Shown: positions 34,158-45,500 of the stretch, in pieces
Numbering within the stretch: position 1 is the first letter of the stretch
How the letters are laid out: each line of letters starts with the position of its first letter
Notes under the pieces: generated by a model
Databases searched by the model: none
What the model saw: only the letters and a program-made list of their open reading frames with translations
What the model was told of the DNA's origin: nothing
Made by a program: the position numbers and the translations under genes
Assembly (NCBI GenBank): GCA_015295985.1
Contig: DVDX01000001.1
Span: 1-64,000, forward strand
Length of the DNA stretch: 64,000 bases
Reading direction: 5' to 3'
From: Synechococcus sp. M44_DOE_062
GTDB lineage: Bacteria; Cyanobacteriota; Cyanobacteriia; Thermostichales; Thermostichaceae

Positions 34158-35882
34158 TTAGTGAAACTGGCGCAAGTGAAACTGGGCATAGCGCCCCCCT
34201 TTGCCCAGCAATTCTCGGTGATTTCCCTGCTCCAGCAATTGCCCCTGCTCCAAGACGAAAATGCGGTGGGCGGTGCGCACTGTCGAGAGGCGGTGGGCAA
34301 TCACAAAAACAGTACAGCGTTGCATCAGCCGTTGTAGCGCTTCCTGGATCAACGCTTCCGACTCGTTGTCCAAAGCCGAGGTGGCCTCATCCAGGATCAA
34401 GATCTTGGGGTTGAGCAACACGGCGCGGGCAATGGCCAGCCGTTGCCGTTGTCCACCCGAGAGGGTGACCCCGCGTTCTCCCACGCGGGTGGCGTAGCCA
34501 TCGGGCAAGCTCTCGATAAAGGTGTCAATGTTGGCCACCTGGGCCGCCTGGCGCACCGCTTCCAGGTCGAAATCCTCCTGTCCGTAGGCGATGTTGCTGG
34601 CAATAGTTCCCGAAAATAGGGTGATCTCCTGGGGCACAATGCCAATCTGCCGGCGCAGGCTCTTGAGGGTAACAGTGCGGATGTCAATGCCGTCGATGCG
34701 GATACAGCCCTGCTGGGGATCGTAAAAGCGGGGGATCAGGCTCACCAGGGTGGATTTGCCGGCACCGGAGGATCCCACTAAGGCTACAATCTCGCCGGGA
34801 GACACCTGAAAGCTGATCTGTTTGAGCACCGGCTGATCCGGTTTGTAGGAGAAGGAAACTTGGTCGAACTCCACCCAACCCTGAATGGGAGGCATGGGAC
34901 GAGCGCCGGGCAGCTCCCGGATCTGGGAGCGGGTATTTAGCAGCTCGAAAATCCGCTCCACCGAAGCCTCACCCTGTTTCAGTTCACTGTAGTTGTTGGT
35001 GATGTGAACAATGGGGTCAATTAACATGGCAACGCCGGCAATAAAGCCGAGAAACTGGCTGCCGGTCAGGTTGCCCTGGCTAATTTGCCAGCCGCCCACC
35101 CAAAACACTCCCAACACACTCATGGCGTATAGGAAACCCACCACCGGGTCTTGGATGGCTTTCACCTGTTCGGTCTGAAACCGGGCCAGGCGGTTGCTTT
35201 CGGCAATGGCACTGAAGCGGCGAATTTCGTAGTCCTCAGCCGCAAAGGCACGCGTGAGGCTGATGCCGGCAAACACCTCTGTCAAGAGGGCGGCCAAATC
35301 CGACATCTTCTCTTGGTTGAGGCGGGAGCGAAACAAGAGGCGATCCCCAAACCAACTGATCAAGGCTCCCATCAGGGGGGCGATCAGCAAGGTGGTCAAG
35401 GTGAGAATGCCGTTGAGATAGAACAGGTAGGCCACCACCGCCAAGATGGTGAGCACGCTGGGGATGAAGCGATGGAAAAATCGTTGCACCACTTCTCCCA
35501 CCCGATCCAGATCCCCCGTGAGGCGATAGACCAGATCGCCGGTGCGGCTGCCGGAAAAATAATCCAGATCCAGCGCCTGCAGGTGGGCATAGATCTGTTG
35601 GCGCAGTTCCAAAACCATTTGCAAGGAGGCCCTCGCCATCAGGGTGTCTTGGCCATATTGGAAAGCGCCGCGCACCAAGAAAAACACCACCCCAATCAAG
35701 GCCAGCATCCGCAATTGCTCCAGATCCCCGGCGCCGATGGAGCGGGCCACCCACTCAATCAAGTAGGCAAGGGCGGGCATGGTCAGCACAAAGCCCAGGG
35801 TGCAAGTCAGCCCCAGCAGCAACATCCACAGGTGGGGCCGAATAAAGGGAATGAGACGGCGATAGCTACGACCCGGATGCAC
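34158..35882 (-). CDS. ABC exporter (MsbA/MDR-like, fused membrane and ATPase domains)
   Basis: 574 residues, one half-transporter that would act as a homodimer. Six membrane helices lie within about 10-310. The nucleotide-binding domain (about 335-570) has Walker A VGSSGAGKSTLV, a Q-loop IGIVPQEITLF, signature TLSGGQRQRLAIARA, Walker B ILILDEATSALD and the H-loop VIAHRLSTV. The family exports lipids, lipid-linked sugars or drugs from the cytoplasmic membrane. No neighbouring glycosyltransferase or accessory gene points to a substrate. Confidence 0.92.
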   Translation of the reverse strand: MHPGRSYRRLIPFIRPHLWMLLLGLTCTLGFVLTMPALAYLIEWVARSIGAGDLEQLRMLALIGVVFFLVRGAFQYGQDTLMARASLQMVLELRQQIYAHLQALDLDYFSGSRTGDLVYRLTGDLDRVGEVVQRFFHRFIPSVLTILAVVAYLFYLNGILTLTTLLIAPLMGALISWFGDRLLFRSRLNQEKMSDLAALLTEVFAGISLTRAFAAEDYEIRRFSAIAESNRLARFQTEQVKAIQDPVVGFLYAMSVLGVFWVGGWQISQGNLTGSQFLGFIAGVAMLIDPIVHITNNYSELKQGEASVERIFELLNTRSQIRELPGARPMPPIQGWVEFDQVSFSYKPDQPVLKQISFQVSPGEIVALVGSSGAGKSTLVSLIPRFYDPQQGCIRIDGIDIRTVTLKSLRRQIGIVPQEITLFSGTIASNIAYGQEDFDLEAVRQAAQVANIDTFIESLPDGYATRVGERGVTLSGGQRQRLAIARAVLLNPKILILDEATSALDNESEALIQEALQRLMQRCTVFVIAHRLSTVRTAHRIFVLEQGQLLEQGNHRELLGKGGRYAQFHLRQFH

Positions 35883-35925
35883 AAATTACAAATTACAAAT
35901 CAGAAAGGGCTCTGACCCAACCAGC

Positions 35926-37941
35926 TTACAGGATAGTGTCGTGAACTGCTGCCGGGATCCCTGAAACTGGCCGGTAGAGTTGAAAGCCGCTGCGACCCTT
36001 TTCTTTGACCTGGTAGAGGGCCAAGTCGGCATGGTGCAAAAGGGTAGATGCCTCCACTCCGTCTTGGGGGTAGAGGGCGACGCCAATGCTGCAGGTCATG
36101 GAAAGGGAATGGCCCTCGCAGGAGAAGGGAGTTTGAAAGGCATCGACAATCCGCTGAGCCAGACGCGCTGCCACTGTGGGGCTGCCAATTCGGGGCAACA
36201 GCAGGGTGAACTCATCGCCCCCCCAGCGGGCGACGATATCTCCAGGGCGAACGCACTTGGTTAACCGTTCAGCTACCCCCTGCAACAGGGCATCGCCGAC
36301 ACTGTGGCCGAAGGTATCGTTGATGTCTTTGAAGTGATCCAAATCCACAAAGAAGAGGGCCAGAGATTCACTGTAGTATTGCTGCAGGGCCTGCTGCAGC
36401 CGCTCCCGAAAGGATTCGCGGTTCACCAAACCTGTCAGGGCATCATGATGAGCGCGAAACTCCATGTAGGCTAAGTTCTGCTTTTGGGCGGTGATGTCTT
36501 CGCAGATGCCTTCATAGCCGAGGAGGTTTCCCGCTTTATCTGTAACCAAACGGGCTTTTTCTCGTGCCCAGATGATCGAGCCATCCCGCCGCCGCAGCCG
36601 GTACTCAAAGCCGCGTACGGATCCCTGCTCCTGCAATAGCCGCACAAATTCCTCCCACTGGCTGGGATCCACATAGAACTGCCGCTTGCCCGCCTCTTTC
36701 GCCTCGCGCATCAATTCTTCGGGGGAGCTGTAGCCGCAGATTTGGGCCAGCATCGGGTTGGCGGAGAGATACCGACCTGCCGCATCGGTAAAAAAAATGC
36801 CCTCTACCGCATTCTCGAAAAAATTGCGATAGCGCTCTTCAGCCTGGCGCAGCTTCTCTTCCACTTGCCGGCGCTCCGAGATCTCGAGGGCAAGAGACAC
36901 CAAATCCGCCAGGGATCCGGCGAAGTTTTGCTCTTCTAAGGTCCAGTGGCGAGGGGATCCAATGTGCTCGTGGCAGAGAACTCCCACCATCCGTCCTTCC
37001 AGTCGAATGGGGGCATCCAGCATCGAGACCACTCCCATTGCCGTCAGGTAGGAATTGCTGAACTCGGCGGTGCGGGGATCCGCCACCACTTGGTCGGCGG
37101 CAATGGTGCGCTCTTGCTCCAGGGCTTGAAAATAACGGGGATAGTCTTTGGCCCAGATCTCCGCCCCTTGAGTATGGGATCCCTCGGGGTTGTCCGGGGT
37201 AATTTCAAACTGATTGATGCAACGAATACTGCAGCGCTCCGACGTGTAGAGCCAGACCCCCACCCGTGCCACCCGCAGGGTATGGGCGGCTGTGGTACAA
37301 ATCTGCCGCAGAGCAGCTTGTAAGTCTCCTTGGCTGAGGGCCTTGTGTCGGGTGAGTTCCATCAAAGCCCGATTGTGCTCCAACAATTGCTGTTGGCTGC
37401 GCTGTAGCTGCCACTCCACCTGTTTGCGTGCTGTGATGTCCTGACAGGAGCCGACAATTCGGCTGATCGGCTTGTTCTCCTCAGCAACCGGAGAAAGAGT
37501 GACAATCAGAACATGGGTCGGCTCTGGGTCGGGAGCGGCAGAGGCAGTTAAGCTCAGCTCGAAGCTCACTTGCCGGCGATGGGTGAGGCAGCGCTCGGTG
37601 TACAGTTGAATCTGCTCAGCTAGAGAAGGGGGTAGACACCTCTGGAGCTCTTCTCCCTCGATAGGTCGAGAGGAGAGAAAAAACATCCTGCGAAAGGCCG
37701 GGTTACCCACCAAAAACCGATAGCGCGGCTGGCGTAAGCCTTGTTCTGGCTCCGGGGGCAGGTACTCGAGGACAAACAACCCATCGCTGACACTCTCAAA
37801 CATGGTGCGCAGCACAGCCCGCCCCCGAACCGGCACCGGGCGCCCACGGTACATGACCTGGGGATTCCACAGACCAGCCCGCGCCAGCGCATCATAAACG
37901 CCGCCAGCCTGATCTAGCCCAGCAGTCCCCCTTTCAACCAT
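35926..37941 (-). CDS. Multi-sensor diguanylate cyclase (PAS-GAF-PAS-GGDEF)
   Basis: 671 residues. Domains in order: a PAS-like domain ending in GSCQDITARKQ (about 45-180), a GAF domain (about 195-345, with VARVGVWLYTSERCSI), a second PAS/PAC (about 365-490, FFENAVEGIFFTDAAGRYLS to GICEDITAQKQ), and GGDEF (about 500-660). The active site WGGDEF is intact. The inhibitory I-site RPGD lies five residues upstream, so product feedback is likely. No membrane segments are present; it is a cytoplasmic c-di-GMP synthase responding to signals on PAS/GAF. No EAL domain is fused. c-di-GMP in these organisms affects pili and aggregation, and pilus motor genes lie elsewhere in the window. Confidence 0.93.
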   Translation of the reverse strand: MVERGTAGLDQAGGVYDALARAGLWNPQVMYRGRPVPVRGRAVLRTMFESVSDGLFVLEYLPPEPEQGLRQPRYRFLVGNPAFRRMFFLSSRPIEGEELQRCLPPSLAEQIQLYTERCLTHRRQVSFELSLTASAAPDPEPTHVLIVTLSPVAEENKPISRIVGSCQDITARKQVEWQLQRSQQQLLEHNRALMELTRHKALSQGDLQAALRQICTTAAHTLRVARVGVWLYTSERCSIRCINQFEITPDNPEGSHTQGAEIWAKDYPRYFQALEQERTIAADQVVADPRTAEFSNSYLTAMGVVSMLDAPIRLEGRMVGVLCHEHIGSPRHWTLEEQNFAGSLADLVSLALEISERRQVEEKLRQAEERYRNFFENAVEGIFFTDAAGRYLSANPMLAQICGYSSPEELMREAKEAGKRQFYVDPSQWEEFVRLLQEQGSVRGFEYRLRRRDGSIIWAREKARLVTDKAGNLLGYEGICEDITAQKQNLAYMEFRAHHDALTGLVNRESFRERLQQALQQYYSESLALFFVDLDHFKDINDTFGHSVGDALLQGVAERLTKCVRPGDIVARWGGDEFTLLLPRIGSPTVAARLAQRIVDAFQTPFSCEGHSLSMTCSIGVALYPQDGVEASTLLHHADLALYQVKEKGRSGFQLYRPVSGIPAAVHDTIL

Positions 37942-38557
37942 AGGCTAGAGGTACCCAGTAGATTGGGCAATAGGAAGGATGAGTCGCAAGAGACAGCTCA
38001 GCAGTACGCTCTACCTTTTACCTTTTATAAGCATTCATCCTACAGACATTTACCCATTGATTGCAGATTGCTTAAGAAGTGTTTGTATCACTTGGTACAA
38101 AAAATCCCAGGGCTAGCACGGGCTTCTTTCAAGGTGAAATCGCTTTTTGCTCCGCAAGCTGCAACCCTCAGCCTTTTCCCCCGTGCCCTGCCCTACCCGT
38201 ACATTGATACACCTGAGCAGAAACCATGCTCCTGTGGTTGGAATTAATCTCATTAGCACAGAACCTTGGCCAGACCCGGAAAAGGGATCCCTTCACATCT
38301 TTACTCATGGCTGCCTTCTGGCCTTTGCCAAGATGGATGCGGGATCCCGCACGGCAGATGGCAGTTGACTTTGCCCGGTTTTGACGCTGGGATTGAGTCG
38401 ATTGGGGAGCGAATCAGAGGTTTAGGCGTATCGACAGGAGCTATCCTCTGTGACAGGATGCGAACAGGATATCGAGGCCAATGTTCTCCCAGACTCTGTT
38501 TAGCCTTTTGTTGTCTGTGTGATCTGTCTGTACTCTGTCTTTTTCTTGGATGGTCTC
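37942..38557. other. 616-base gap without a convincing gene
   Basis: Between two divergent genes. Short ORFs here have no coding character. One GTA-N8-TAC match (38085-38098) exists but has no correctly spaced -10 box on either strand. No tRNA or strong terminator was seen. Confidence 0.4.
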
Positions 38558-39607
38558 ATGAGCGATAACTTGTATTCCTGGTTTCCCCGGGCCTTGGTGA
38601 TTGGCGCTGCGGTTGTGGGGTTGTCGAGCTTGCCTGCAAGGGCTCAGCAAATTACGGATCCCAGCCCAGCTCAGGCGGCCACTAATGTTGAACCCACCTC
38701 CCCGATCTCGGCTTCTTTCCGCAGCCAGGATGGTGTCAGCGTACGCCCGGAAACGGTGAGGGTTTTTGTGGATGGTCAAGATGTCACGTCCCAGTCGGTG
38801 ATCACCCGCGATTTCTTCACCTACCGCCCTGCCCAACCTCTGCCGCCGGGGCGTCGGGAAGTCTTGCTGGAGTTCACCAATACCCAAGGGGTGACCCGCC
38901 GCGTGACCTGGAGCTTCACTGTGGGTAACCCTGTCCGCGCTTCCATCGACCTGGTGGATCACAATGCCGGCAGTCGTCCCTTGGCAGCGGGGGAAATCCT
39001 GCTGGTTACCGTCAAAGGCACTCCTTCCAGCCGGGTGACGGTCTACCTCATCCAGGATGGACGGCAAGTGCAAACCCTGCCGGCTCAGGAAGTCTCCAGT
39101 GGCACCTATGTGGTGAATGCTCTAATCGAGGCGAAGGATACCACCCGTGAAGGGATCGTTGTCGCCCGCTTGGAAAATGGTGGCCAAGTGCGCTTCATGA
39201 CCGCCGAACAACCGGCCCGCCTGATTGAAGGGGCCACCGGGGGCATCCAGCGGCTGACCACCCAAGAGGTTTCTGCTACGGTCAGCGCCCCCAGCCCACT
39301 CTTGCCTCAAATCACCAACCTGCGGGATGGGGATCGGGTTTCCGGTTCTTCGTTTACGCTGCAGGGCACTACAGCTCCCAATGCTTCGGTGCGGGTGAAT
39401 GTAACAGCTTCCACCTCTCTGGGTGGCATCATCAGCGCCCAACAGACCGTGACCAACCAAACTGTGCAGGCAGATGCCCAGGGCCGTTTCACCATCACCG
39501 TTCGGCCTCCCATTCCGGCCTCTGGCACGGTGTATCAGGTGAATCTCACGGCCACTTCCGGCAACCAAACCAGCCCAACGGTAACCTTGCGCCTTACCCA
39601 GCAGTGA
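38558..39607 (+). CDS. Secreted protein with Ig-like (Big/bacterial adhesion type) domains
   Basis: 349 residues from ATG 38558 (MSDNLYSWFPRAL). A Sec signal peptide is clear: LVIGAAVVGLSSLPARAQ, with cleavage probably after ARA. Residues about 30-110 form an Ig-like domain (PSPAQAATNVEPTSPISASF, VRVFVDGQDVT, YRPAQPLPPGRREV). A linker domain rich in Val/Thr follows. Residues about 250-345 form another beta-sandwich (ITNLRDGDRVSGSSFTLQGT, ARGRF-like region, NLTATSGNQTSPTVTL). It is probably periplasmic or surface-exposed. No catalytic motif is seen and the function is unknown. Confidence 0.75.
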   Translation: MSDNLYSWFPRALVIGAAVVGLSSLPARAQQITDPSPAQAATNVEPTSPISASFRSQDGVSVRPETVRVFVDGQDVTSQSVITRDFFTYRPAQPLPPGRREVLLEFTNTQGVTRRVTWSFTVGNPVRASIDLVDHNAGSRPLAAGEILLVTVKGTPSSRVTVYLIQDGRQVQTLPAQEVSSGTYVVNALIEAKDTTREGIVVARLENGGQVRFMTAEQPARLIEGATGGIQRLTTQEVSATVSAPSPLLPQITNLRDGDRVSGSSFTLQGTTAPNASVRVNVTASTSLGGIISAQQTVTNQTVQADAQGRFTITVRPPIPASGTVYQVNLTATSGNQTSPTVTLRLTQQ

Positions 39608-39689
39608 GGGGTTCAAGGGATCCCAATCCATCCCGATAGCCTTCCTCCCACCCATCAGGGGATCTGGGCAGCCTTCCATGTCCAGCAGC

Positions 39690-39977
39690 TCAGACTTCCC
39701 TCTCTTCTCTGGAAGAGGAACTGGGGGTGAAAGCTCTATCATCTTCAATTCCCAGGGATCCCTTGCCAGCTTGTAGGGAAGTTTTTGATAGAGGAGACTG
39801 CATTTGCCAGCGCCACAGGATCCCGGCCATGATCAGGGTGGGCAAAACGATCATCCCGATCACCACTGGCATTTGCTCCGGCAAGGCCAAGTAAGGGCCA
39901 CCGTATTTGATGGCTGTGCTGATCCCAGCGGCAGCCAGCATCAGCTTCAGGGCAAACCAGACTGTTTTTCGATCCAT
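39690..39977 (-). CDS. Small membrane protein with two spans (95 aa)
   Basis: MDRKTVWFALKLMLAAAGIS begins the first hydrophobic segment. MPVVIGMIVLPTLIMAGILW (about 35-54) is the second, followed by a polar Ser/Glu-rich C-terminus (SSSSREEREV). It follows the PD-(D/E)XK-like gene with a 14-base gap on the same strand. The family was not recognised. Confidence 0.6.
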   Translation of the reverse strand: MDRKTVWFALKLMLAAAGISTAIKYGGPYLALPEQMPVVIGMIVLPTLIMAGILWRWQMQSPLSKTSLQAGKGSLGIEDDRAFTPSSSSREEREV

Positions 39978-39991
39978 GACTTACTTTTAAT

Positions 39992-40609
39992 TCACGATTG
40001 GCTAGGGTTGCTGACCATAGCGGTGAGAATGCCGGCAATGGTTTCTAGCTCCTCAGGTACTCGATACAGCGTTAAGTCTTGTTTGATCACCTGCTGATCG
40101 GCAAGAATTTGTCCGAACTGCCAGATAGGCCCCATCGTCACTGCACCATAGATCTGAGCTTGCTGCTCCACCTGCGTCAGGGCAATCATTTCTACAGCCA
40201 TTTGCACAAAGGCCCGCGTTAGATCGTCCTTTTGGGCTTCAACCACCAGCAGGATGTTCTTTCCTCGCAGGAGATAATCGAGGCTGCCCTTCAGCCAATT
40301 GTTGACCATCAGGGGATACTCCAGCCGCAAAGGAACTCGACAATGAAGAGCCACTTCGGTCAGCACAGGAGCCACCAGCAATTCCCGCCGCGCTGTTTCG
40401 CTAGTGAGGCTAACCAAAGGTAACAATTGTCGGATCCGATCTTTGAGAACTGGGGTTTGGGGCGGAGCAGGGGCAACAGGCCATGTCCACTCCCCAATTT
40501 CCAGTTGATAGCCAAACTGAGCCAAGATTTCATCTGGCTCGTAGGGCATCTCAAAATAAGAGCGAAAAGTATAGGATTCGTTTTCTTTAAGAATGGAGAT
40601 GTTTAGCAT
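39992..40609 (-). CDS. Hypothetical protein with PD-(D/E)XK-like nuclease core
   Basis: 205 residues. The core reads GSLDYLL (candidate metal-binding Asp) then ILLVVEAQKDDLTRAFVQMAVEM, where E-A-Q-K fits the (D/E)xK half of the motif. The preceding RLEYPLMVNNWLKG is typical of a widespread cyanobacterial unknown family with this fold. No DNA-binding domain or methyltransferase partner is nearby. Whether it is an active nuclease is not known. It ends just before a small membrane protein gene on the same strand. Confidence 0.65.
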   Translation of the reverse strand: MLNISILKENESYTFRSYFEMPYEPDEILAQFGYQLEIGEWTWPVAPAPPQTPVLKDRIRQLLPLVSLTSETARRELLVAPVLTEVALHCRVPLRLEYPLMVNNWLKGSLDYLLRGKNILLVVEAQKDDLTRAFVQMAVEMIALTQVEQQAQIYGAVTMGPIWQFGQILADQQVIKQDLTLYRVPEELETIAGILTAMVSNPSQS

Positions 40610-40630
40610 CGGGTTCAGGAGGAGCCACGC

Positions 40631-42460
40631 TCAGTCTGGCACAGCTAGAGCTGCTTCAATTCGCTCTCTCAGAGTAGTCACCACTTCTTCAATGGGAATT
40701 TCCGTGGCCTGGCCGCTGGCCCGCTCGCTGAGTTCCACCTTGCCCTGTTTGAGGCTGCGCCCGGTGGTAATGCGGTAAGGGATCCCGATTAGATCCGCAT
40801 CTTTGAATTTCACCCCAGCCCGCTCGTCTCGGTCGTCCCAGAGGGTCTCGATGCCGGCAGCAGCGAGATCCTGCACCAATTTTTCCGCCACGCTCATCTG
40901 CTCGGGGTCGGAGATGTTGGGCACTACCACCACCACATGATAGGGGGCAATGGCCACGGGCCAGATGATGCCATTGGCGTCGTGGGACTGTTCCACCGCC
41001 GCCTGGGCCAAGCGGGATACCCCAATGCCATAACAGCCCATCCACAGCGGCTGCTCGGATCCCTGCTCGTCGGTAAAGGTGGCCCGCATCGGCAGTGAGA
41101 ACTTGAGGCCCAACTGGAAAATATGGCCGATCTCGATGCCACGAGCGGTTTCCAGAATCTGGTCGGGGTTGAGCAGGGAACGATCCCCCGCTTGCGCTTT
41201 GCGCACATCCACCACTTCCGGCAGGGGATATTGCTCGCCCCAGTTGGCCCCCACCACGTGCCGCCCCACGTGGTTGCTACCGGTTACAAAGTTCTGCAGC
41301 AGAGCTGCCGTCTGGTCGGCCAAGCGCAAGATCTGGGGGGCAAGGTTTTTCTGCCGGCCCAAACAGCTATCCGGCAAATCAGGAGCGATGTAGCCCACCG
41401 GGATGGGATCCCCCTGCCAACTGTTTTGGATCTCGGCATCCGCCAAGGTGAGCTTGAGCAGCTTGTTGGCTTGGTAGCGCTCCGCCAAGCGGCTGAGGTG
41501 GTTGGCCAGTTTGACCTCGTTGACTTCTTGATCCCCGCGGATGCTGAGCAGCACTGCCACTCGCAGGCCGTTGTCGTAAAGGGCTTGGTAGAGGACGTTT
41601 TTGACAATGAGGGTAGGGGAAATCTTCAAAAAATCGGCCAGCTTGTCAATAGTCTCCGTCCCCGGTGTATCCAACACCTGAAAAGATCTGTAGGGAGAAT
41701 CTGCAGCCTGCGGCGGGATGGAGACAGCCTTTTCCACATTGGCAGCATAGGAGCCATCGGGCGTGTAGAGGATCTCATCTTCCCCCGCAGAGGCCAGCAC
41801 CATAAACTCCTGCGAGGCCGCCGACGGCCCCCCGATTGCCCCGGCATCGGCATCTACCACACGAAACGCCAGCCCACAGCGCTTGAGGATGCGGCTATAG
41901 GCTCGGTACATATCTTGGTAGGTCTGGCGCAGGCTTTCCTCGTTGGCGTGGAAGGAGTAGGCGTCTTTCATGATGAATTCCCGCCCTCGCATCAGGCCAA
42001 AGCGGGGCCGAATCTCATCCCGGAACTTGGTCTGGATCTGGTAGAGGGTTTGGGGCAATTGCCGGTAAGAGCGGATGAGATCGCGGGCCAGCAGGGTAAT
42101 CACCTCCTCGTGGGTAGGGCCGAGGCTCTGTTCCCGCCCCTGCCTGTCCTTGAGGGCAAACATGATCCCCTCGGCTTGGGTGTACACATCCCACCGCCCC
42201 GATTCCCGCCAGATCTCCGCCGGCTGCAACTGGGGCAGCAGACATTCTTGCCCACCGATGGCGTTCATCTCCTGGCGAACGATCTCCGAGATCTTTTGCA
42301 GCACCCGCCAGAGGAGCGGCAGATAGGTGTAGATCCCTGGGGAGAGCCGCCGGATAAAGCAGCCCCGCAGCAGCAATTTGTGGCTCGGCAACTCGGCCTC
42401 AGCGGGATCCTCCCGCAGCGTGACAAACAGCATCTGGCTCAGTCTCTGGCTTTGTTGCAT
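40631..42460 (-). CDS. proS: Prolyl-tRNA synthetase, bacterial type with editing domain
   Basis: 609 residues. Class II motifs are visible: motif 1 region [18 protein letters not shown], motif 2 [19 protein letters not shown], and motif 3 [15 protein letters not shown]. An editing (INS/YbaK-like) domain is inserted at about 235-390 ([17 protein letters not shown]). The C-terminal anticodon-binding domain (about 465-600) has [10 protein letters not shown] and [20 protein letters not shown]. It charges tRNA-Pro. It lies about 100 bases after infB on the same strand, with a dispersed-repeat copy in the gap. Confidence 0.96.
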   Translation of the reverse strand: MQQSQRLSQMLFVTLREDPAEAELPSHKLLLRGCFIRRLSPGIYTYLPLLWRVLQKISEIVRQEMNAIGGQECLLPQLQPAEIWRESGRWDVYTQAEGIMFALKDRQGREQSLGPTHEEVITLLARDLIRSYRQLPQTLYQIQTKFRDEIRPRFGLMRGREFIMKDAYSFHANEESLRQTYQDMYRAYSRILKRCGLAFRVVDADAGAIGGPSAASQEFMVLASAGEDEILYTPDGSYAANVEKAVSIPPQAADSPYRSFQVLDTPGTETIDKLADFLKISPTLIVKNVLYQALYDNGLRVAVLLSIRGDQEVNEVKLANHLSRLAERYQANKLLKLTLADAEIQNSWQGDPIPVGYIAPDLPDSCLGRQKNLAPQILRLADQTAALLQNFVTGSNHVGRHVVGANWGEQYPLPEVVDVRKAQAGDRSLLNPDQILETARGIEIGHIFQLGLKFSLPMRATFTDEQGSEQPLWMGCYGIGVSRLAQAAVEQSHDANGIIWPVAIAPYHVVVVVPNISDPEQMSVAEKLVQDLAAAGIETLWDDRDERAGVKFKDADLIGIPYRITTGRSLKQGKVELSERASGQATEIPIEEVVTTLRERIEAALAVPD

Positions 42461-42475
42461 CCCTTCCCTCCCTCT

Positions 42476-42497
42476 AAGGACTCCGTCCTACTGATGG
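42476..42497 (-). repeat. Dispersed repeat copy between infB and proS
   Basis: AAGGACTCCGTCCTACTGAT matches the reverse form of the core with a change near its 3' end. An intergenic copy. Confidence 0.6.
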
Positions 42498-42559
42498 GAT
42501 CAGCTCAAACTTTCCCGCCCTGTCTGGGGCAGACCGACCTAAAATCCCCTTGGGTGAAG

Positions 42560-45500
42560 CTAGGCAGGAGTGAGTGTCCGCCGCTTGGTAACCATCTGGT
42601 ACACCTCGATGATGTCGCCTTCCTGCCAGGACTGGAACTTGTCGATGCCGATCCCACACTCGAAGCCAGCAGCCACTTCCCGCACATCGTCCTTGAAGCG
42701 CTTCAGAGAGTCCAGACGTCCTTCGTAAACCACTTCCCCTCTGCGGCGGACTCGCACCAGAGCATTGCGCTGCACCTTGCCCGAGAGCACATAGCTGCCA
42801 GCAACCGCGCCGCGCCCGATGGGGATCACCATGCGCACCTCTGCTTGACCCAGCGGCTCCTCTACTTCTTCCGGCTCTAGCAAGCCCTCCATCGCCGCCC
42901 GCAGATCGTCCAGCAGGTTGTAGATGATGTCGTACTCCCGCACATCCACGCCCTTATCATCGGCAGCTTGGCGGGCACCGGGGGCCAGGGTGGTGTTGAA
43001 ACCGAGGATGATGGCGTCGCTGGCCGCAGCCAAATCCACATCGGTTTCCGTGATCTCGCCAGGAGCCGCCAGCAGAACCCGCAACTGGACTTCCTCTTGG
43101 GGCAAATCCCGCAGCGCCGTCTGGATGGCTTCGGCGGATCCCTGGACATCCGTCTTAATGATCAAGTTCAACTCCTTGAGCTGACCTTCTTGGGCTTTGG
43201 CGGAAACGCTACCCAAGCTCACGCGACGAGACAGCAGCGCCTGTTGCAGACGGGTTTGCCGCAGCGCCTCTGCCCGCTCTTGGGCAATGCGACGGGCCTC
43301 TTTTTCGTCGGTGTAAACCTGGAACTCATCCCCGGCTGCGGGGACTTCATCCAAGCCCAGCAGTTGTACTGCCGAAGAGGGCCCGGCTTCCTGCAACCGC
43401 TGACCGCGATCGTCCATCATTGCCTTGACCCGACCCAGGACGGCCCCGGCCACCAGGGTATCCCCGACCCGCAAAGTGCCATTTTGCACCAAGAGGGTAG
43501 CCACTGGCCCGCGAGCTTTGTCCAGATGGGCCTCGATCACCGTGCCACGGGCGGGGCGGTTGGGATTGGCCTGCAGCTCCGCTACATCGGCCACCAACAG
43601 GATCATCTCCAGCAGAGCATCCAGGTTACGGCGGGTGAGGGCACTCACCTCCACCATCGGGGTATCCCCACCCCACTCTTCTGGCAATAGGCCGTGCTCC
43701 GCCAACTGCTGCTTGATGCGTTCCGGCTGGCTGCCGGGTTTGTCGATCTTGTTGATGGCTACAATGATCGGTACCTGAGCTGCCCGCGCGTGGCTGATTG
43801 CCTCCAGAGTTTGCGGTTGTACCCCATCGTCGGCGGCCACCACCAAAACCGCAATGTCAGTCACACGGGCTCCCCGAGCACGCATGGCAGTAAAAGCCTG
43901 GTGGCCGGGAGTATCCAGGAAAACGATGCGCCGCTTCTGGCCTTCAAAGTCCACATCCACATGGTAGGCACCGATGCGCTGGGTGATCCCACCCGCCTCT
44001 CCCTGCGCCACTTTGGTGTCGCGGATGGCATCGAGGAGAGTGGTTTTGCCGTGATCCACGTGACCCATGATGGTCACCACCGGCGGACGGGAGACCAGAT
44101 GGTCGATGTCCTCCACATCCAGCATTTCGGTTTTTTTGGCCTCGAGTTTTGCCTCAGGCCGACGAATCTCATAGCCCAACTCTTTGGCCACCAACTCGGC
44201 CAGCGACTCATCCAAGACTTGGTTGATGGTCACCATCACCCCTTTGAAAAAGAGGGTTTTGATGATCTCGGTTTCGGCCACGCGCAGGCGGTGGGCCAAT
44301 TCCTGAACGGTGAGGCTGCCATCCAAGAACAACACCTTCTCTTCGGGCAGGGGCTCTGTTGTGGCCAGGCGACCAAAGGACTCCGTCCCGCTAGCCCGAT
44401 TGGCAGCGCTGGCTTCAGCGGAGGTGGGTTGCTGCTGCGAACGGGCAGCAGGGCGAGGGCGAGCAGTGGGAGCAGCCGTTGCTGCGGGTGGGCGATAGGA
44501 AGGGGGCTTGGCGGTGGGGCGAGCCAAAGGCTTGAGGGCGTTCAGCTCAGCCTGCTTGACCACTGGAATGAGGGTCATGGGATCCAAATCCAAACCATCT
44601 CCGTCTCCTTCCCCCCGTCTCCAACTGCGTTTGCGTTTGGCTTGGGCGCGAGCAGCCCGTCGACTGAGAGCTTGTAGCTCCTCGTCCTCTTCCTCTTCCG
44701 TTTTGCGCTTGACCTTGGGCGGGGTAGGTCTTACAGGAGCCTCCGCCAACACCGGGCTGGGACGTTCCCCCGGGATCCTTTCTGGCAGGGGAGAGGCGGC
44801 GTCTGGGTCAGGGGAAGTCGGCTTGGCCACAGGACGGGTAGGGGGCCCCACCAATTCCATTCGCCGCTGTGGACGAGGGGCTTCACCGACTTTGCTGCTG
44901 CTGGAAGTGTCTTCTTTGGTCGCCGGGGAGCGTGTGCCAGGGCGAACGGGTGCGCCCACCAGTTGTGGACGCGGTCGCTGCGCAGGTGGAGGAGAAGGAG
45001 CTTTTTCTTCCGCAGGCTGAGGAGCACGGGCGCGGCTGGGGGATGCTGCTTCTGAGGGGCTGGGGCGACTGGGCTCAGGAAGTTTTTGCGGCGGTTCGGG
45101 TTGCTCTGCCGGCAGTTCTGTCTCGGAGGTAGCTCGTCGAGGGGGAGGGAGCACAGTTGGATGCTTGGCCACAGGACTGGGCTCCGAGCCCCTGGCTTTG
45201 GCCGCAGCAGGCTCAGGGCGACTGGGAGGGGTTGCCGCTTGAGAAATAGTCTCCGGCTCTTGGGGGGCCTCAGACGAGCGGACAGGAGGGGTGACCTGCC
45301 GCCGCGGTGGGCCGATGAGCTGAGCACCAGATCCCTTTTCAGGGGAGACTCGCTCAGGTCGAGATAGCGAGGGCTTGGCAGCCGGCGGAGTTTCAGCCGT
45401 CTTGGTCTCGCCAACTGGGGCTTGCTGCTGAACAGGTGCGGGCCGACGAATGCCGACGATCGCGCTAGTGGTGCCGGGCACTTTCTGCTGAGGGCGCTCA

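Noticed and set aside
38085-38098. Second GTA-N8-TAC (NtcA-like) site
   Set aside because: No -10 box at the right distance on either strand; such six-base matches are expected by chance about a dozen times in 64 kb.
41123-42880. Plus-strand ORF of 585 codons across proS and the end of infB
   Set aside because: It spans two genes on the other strand with clear motifs; a composition artefact.
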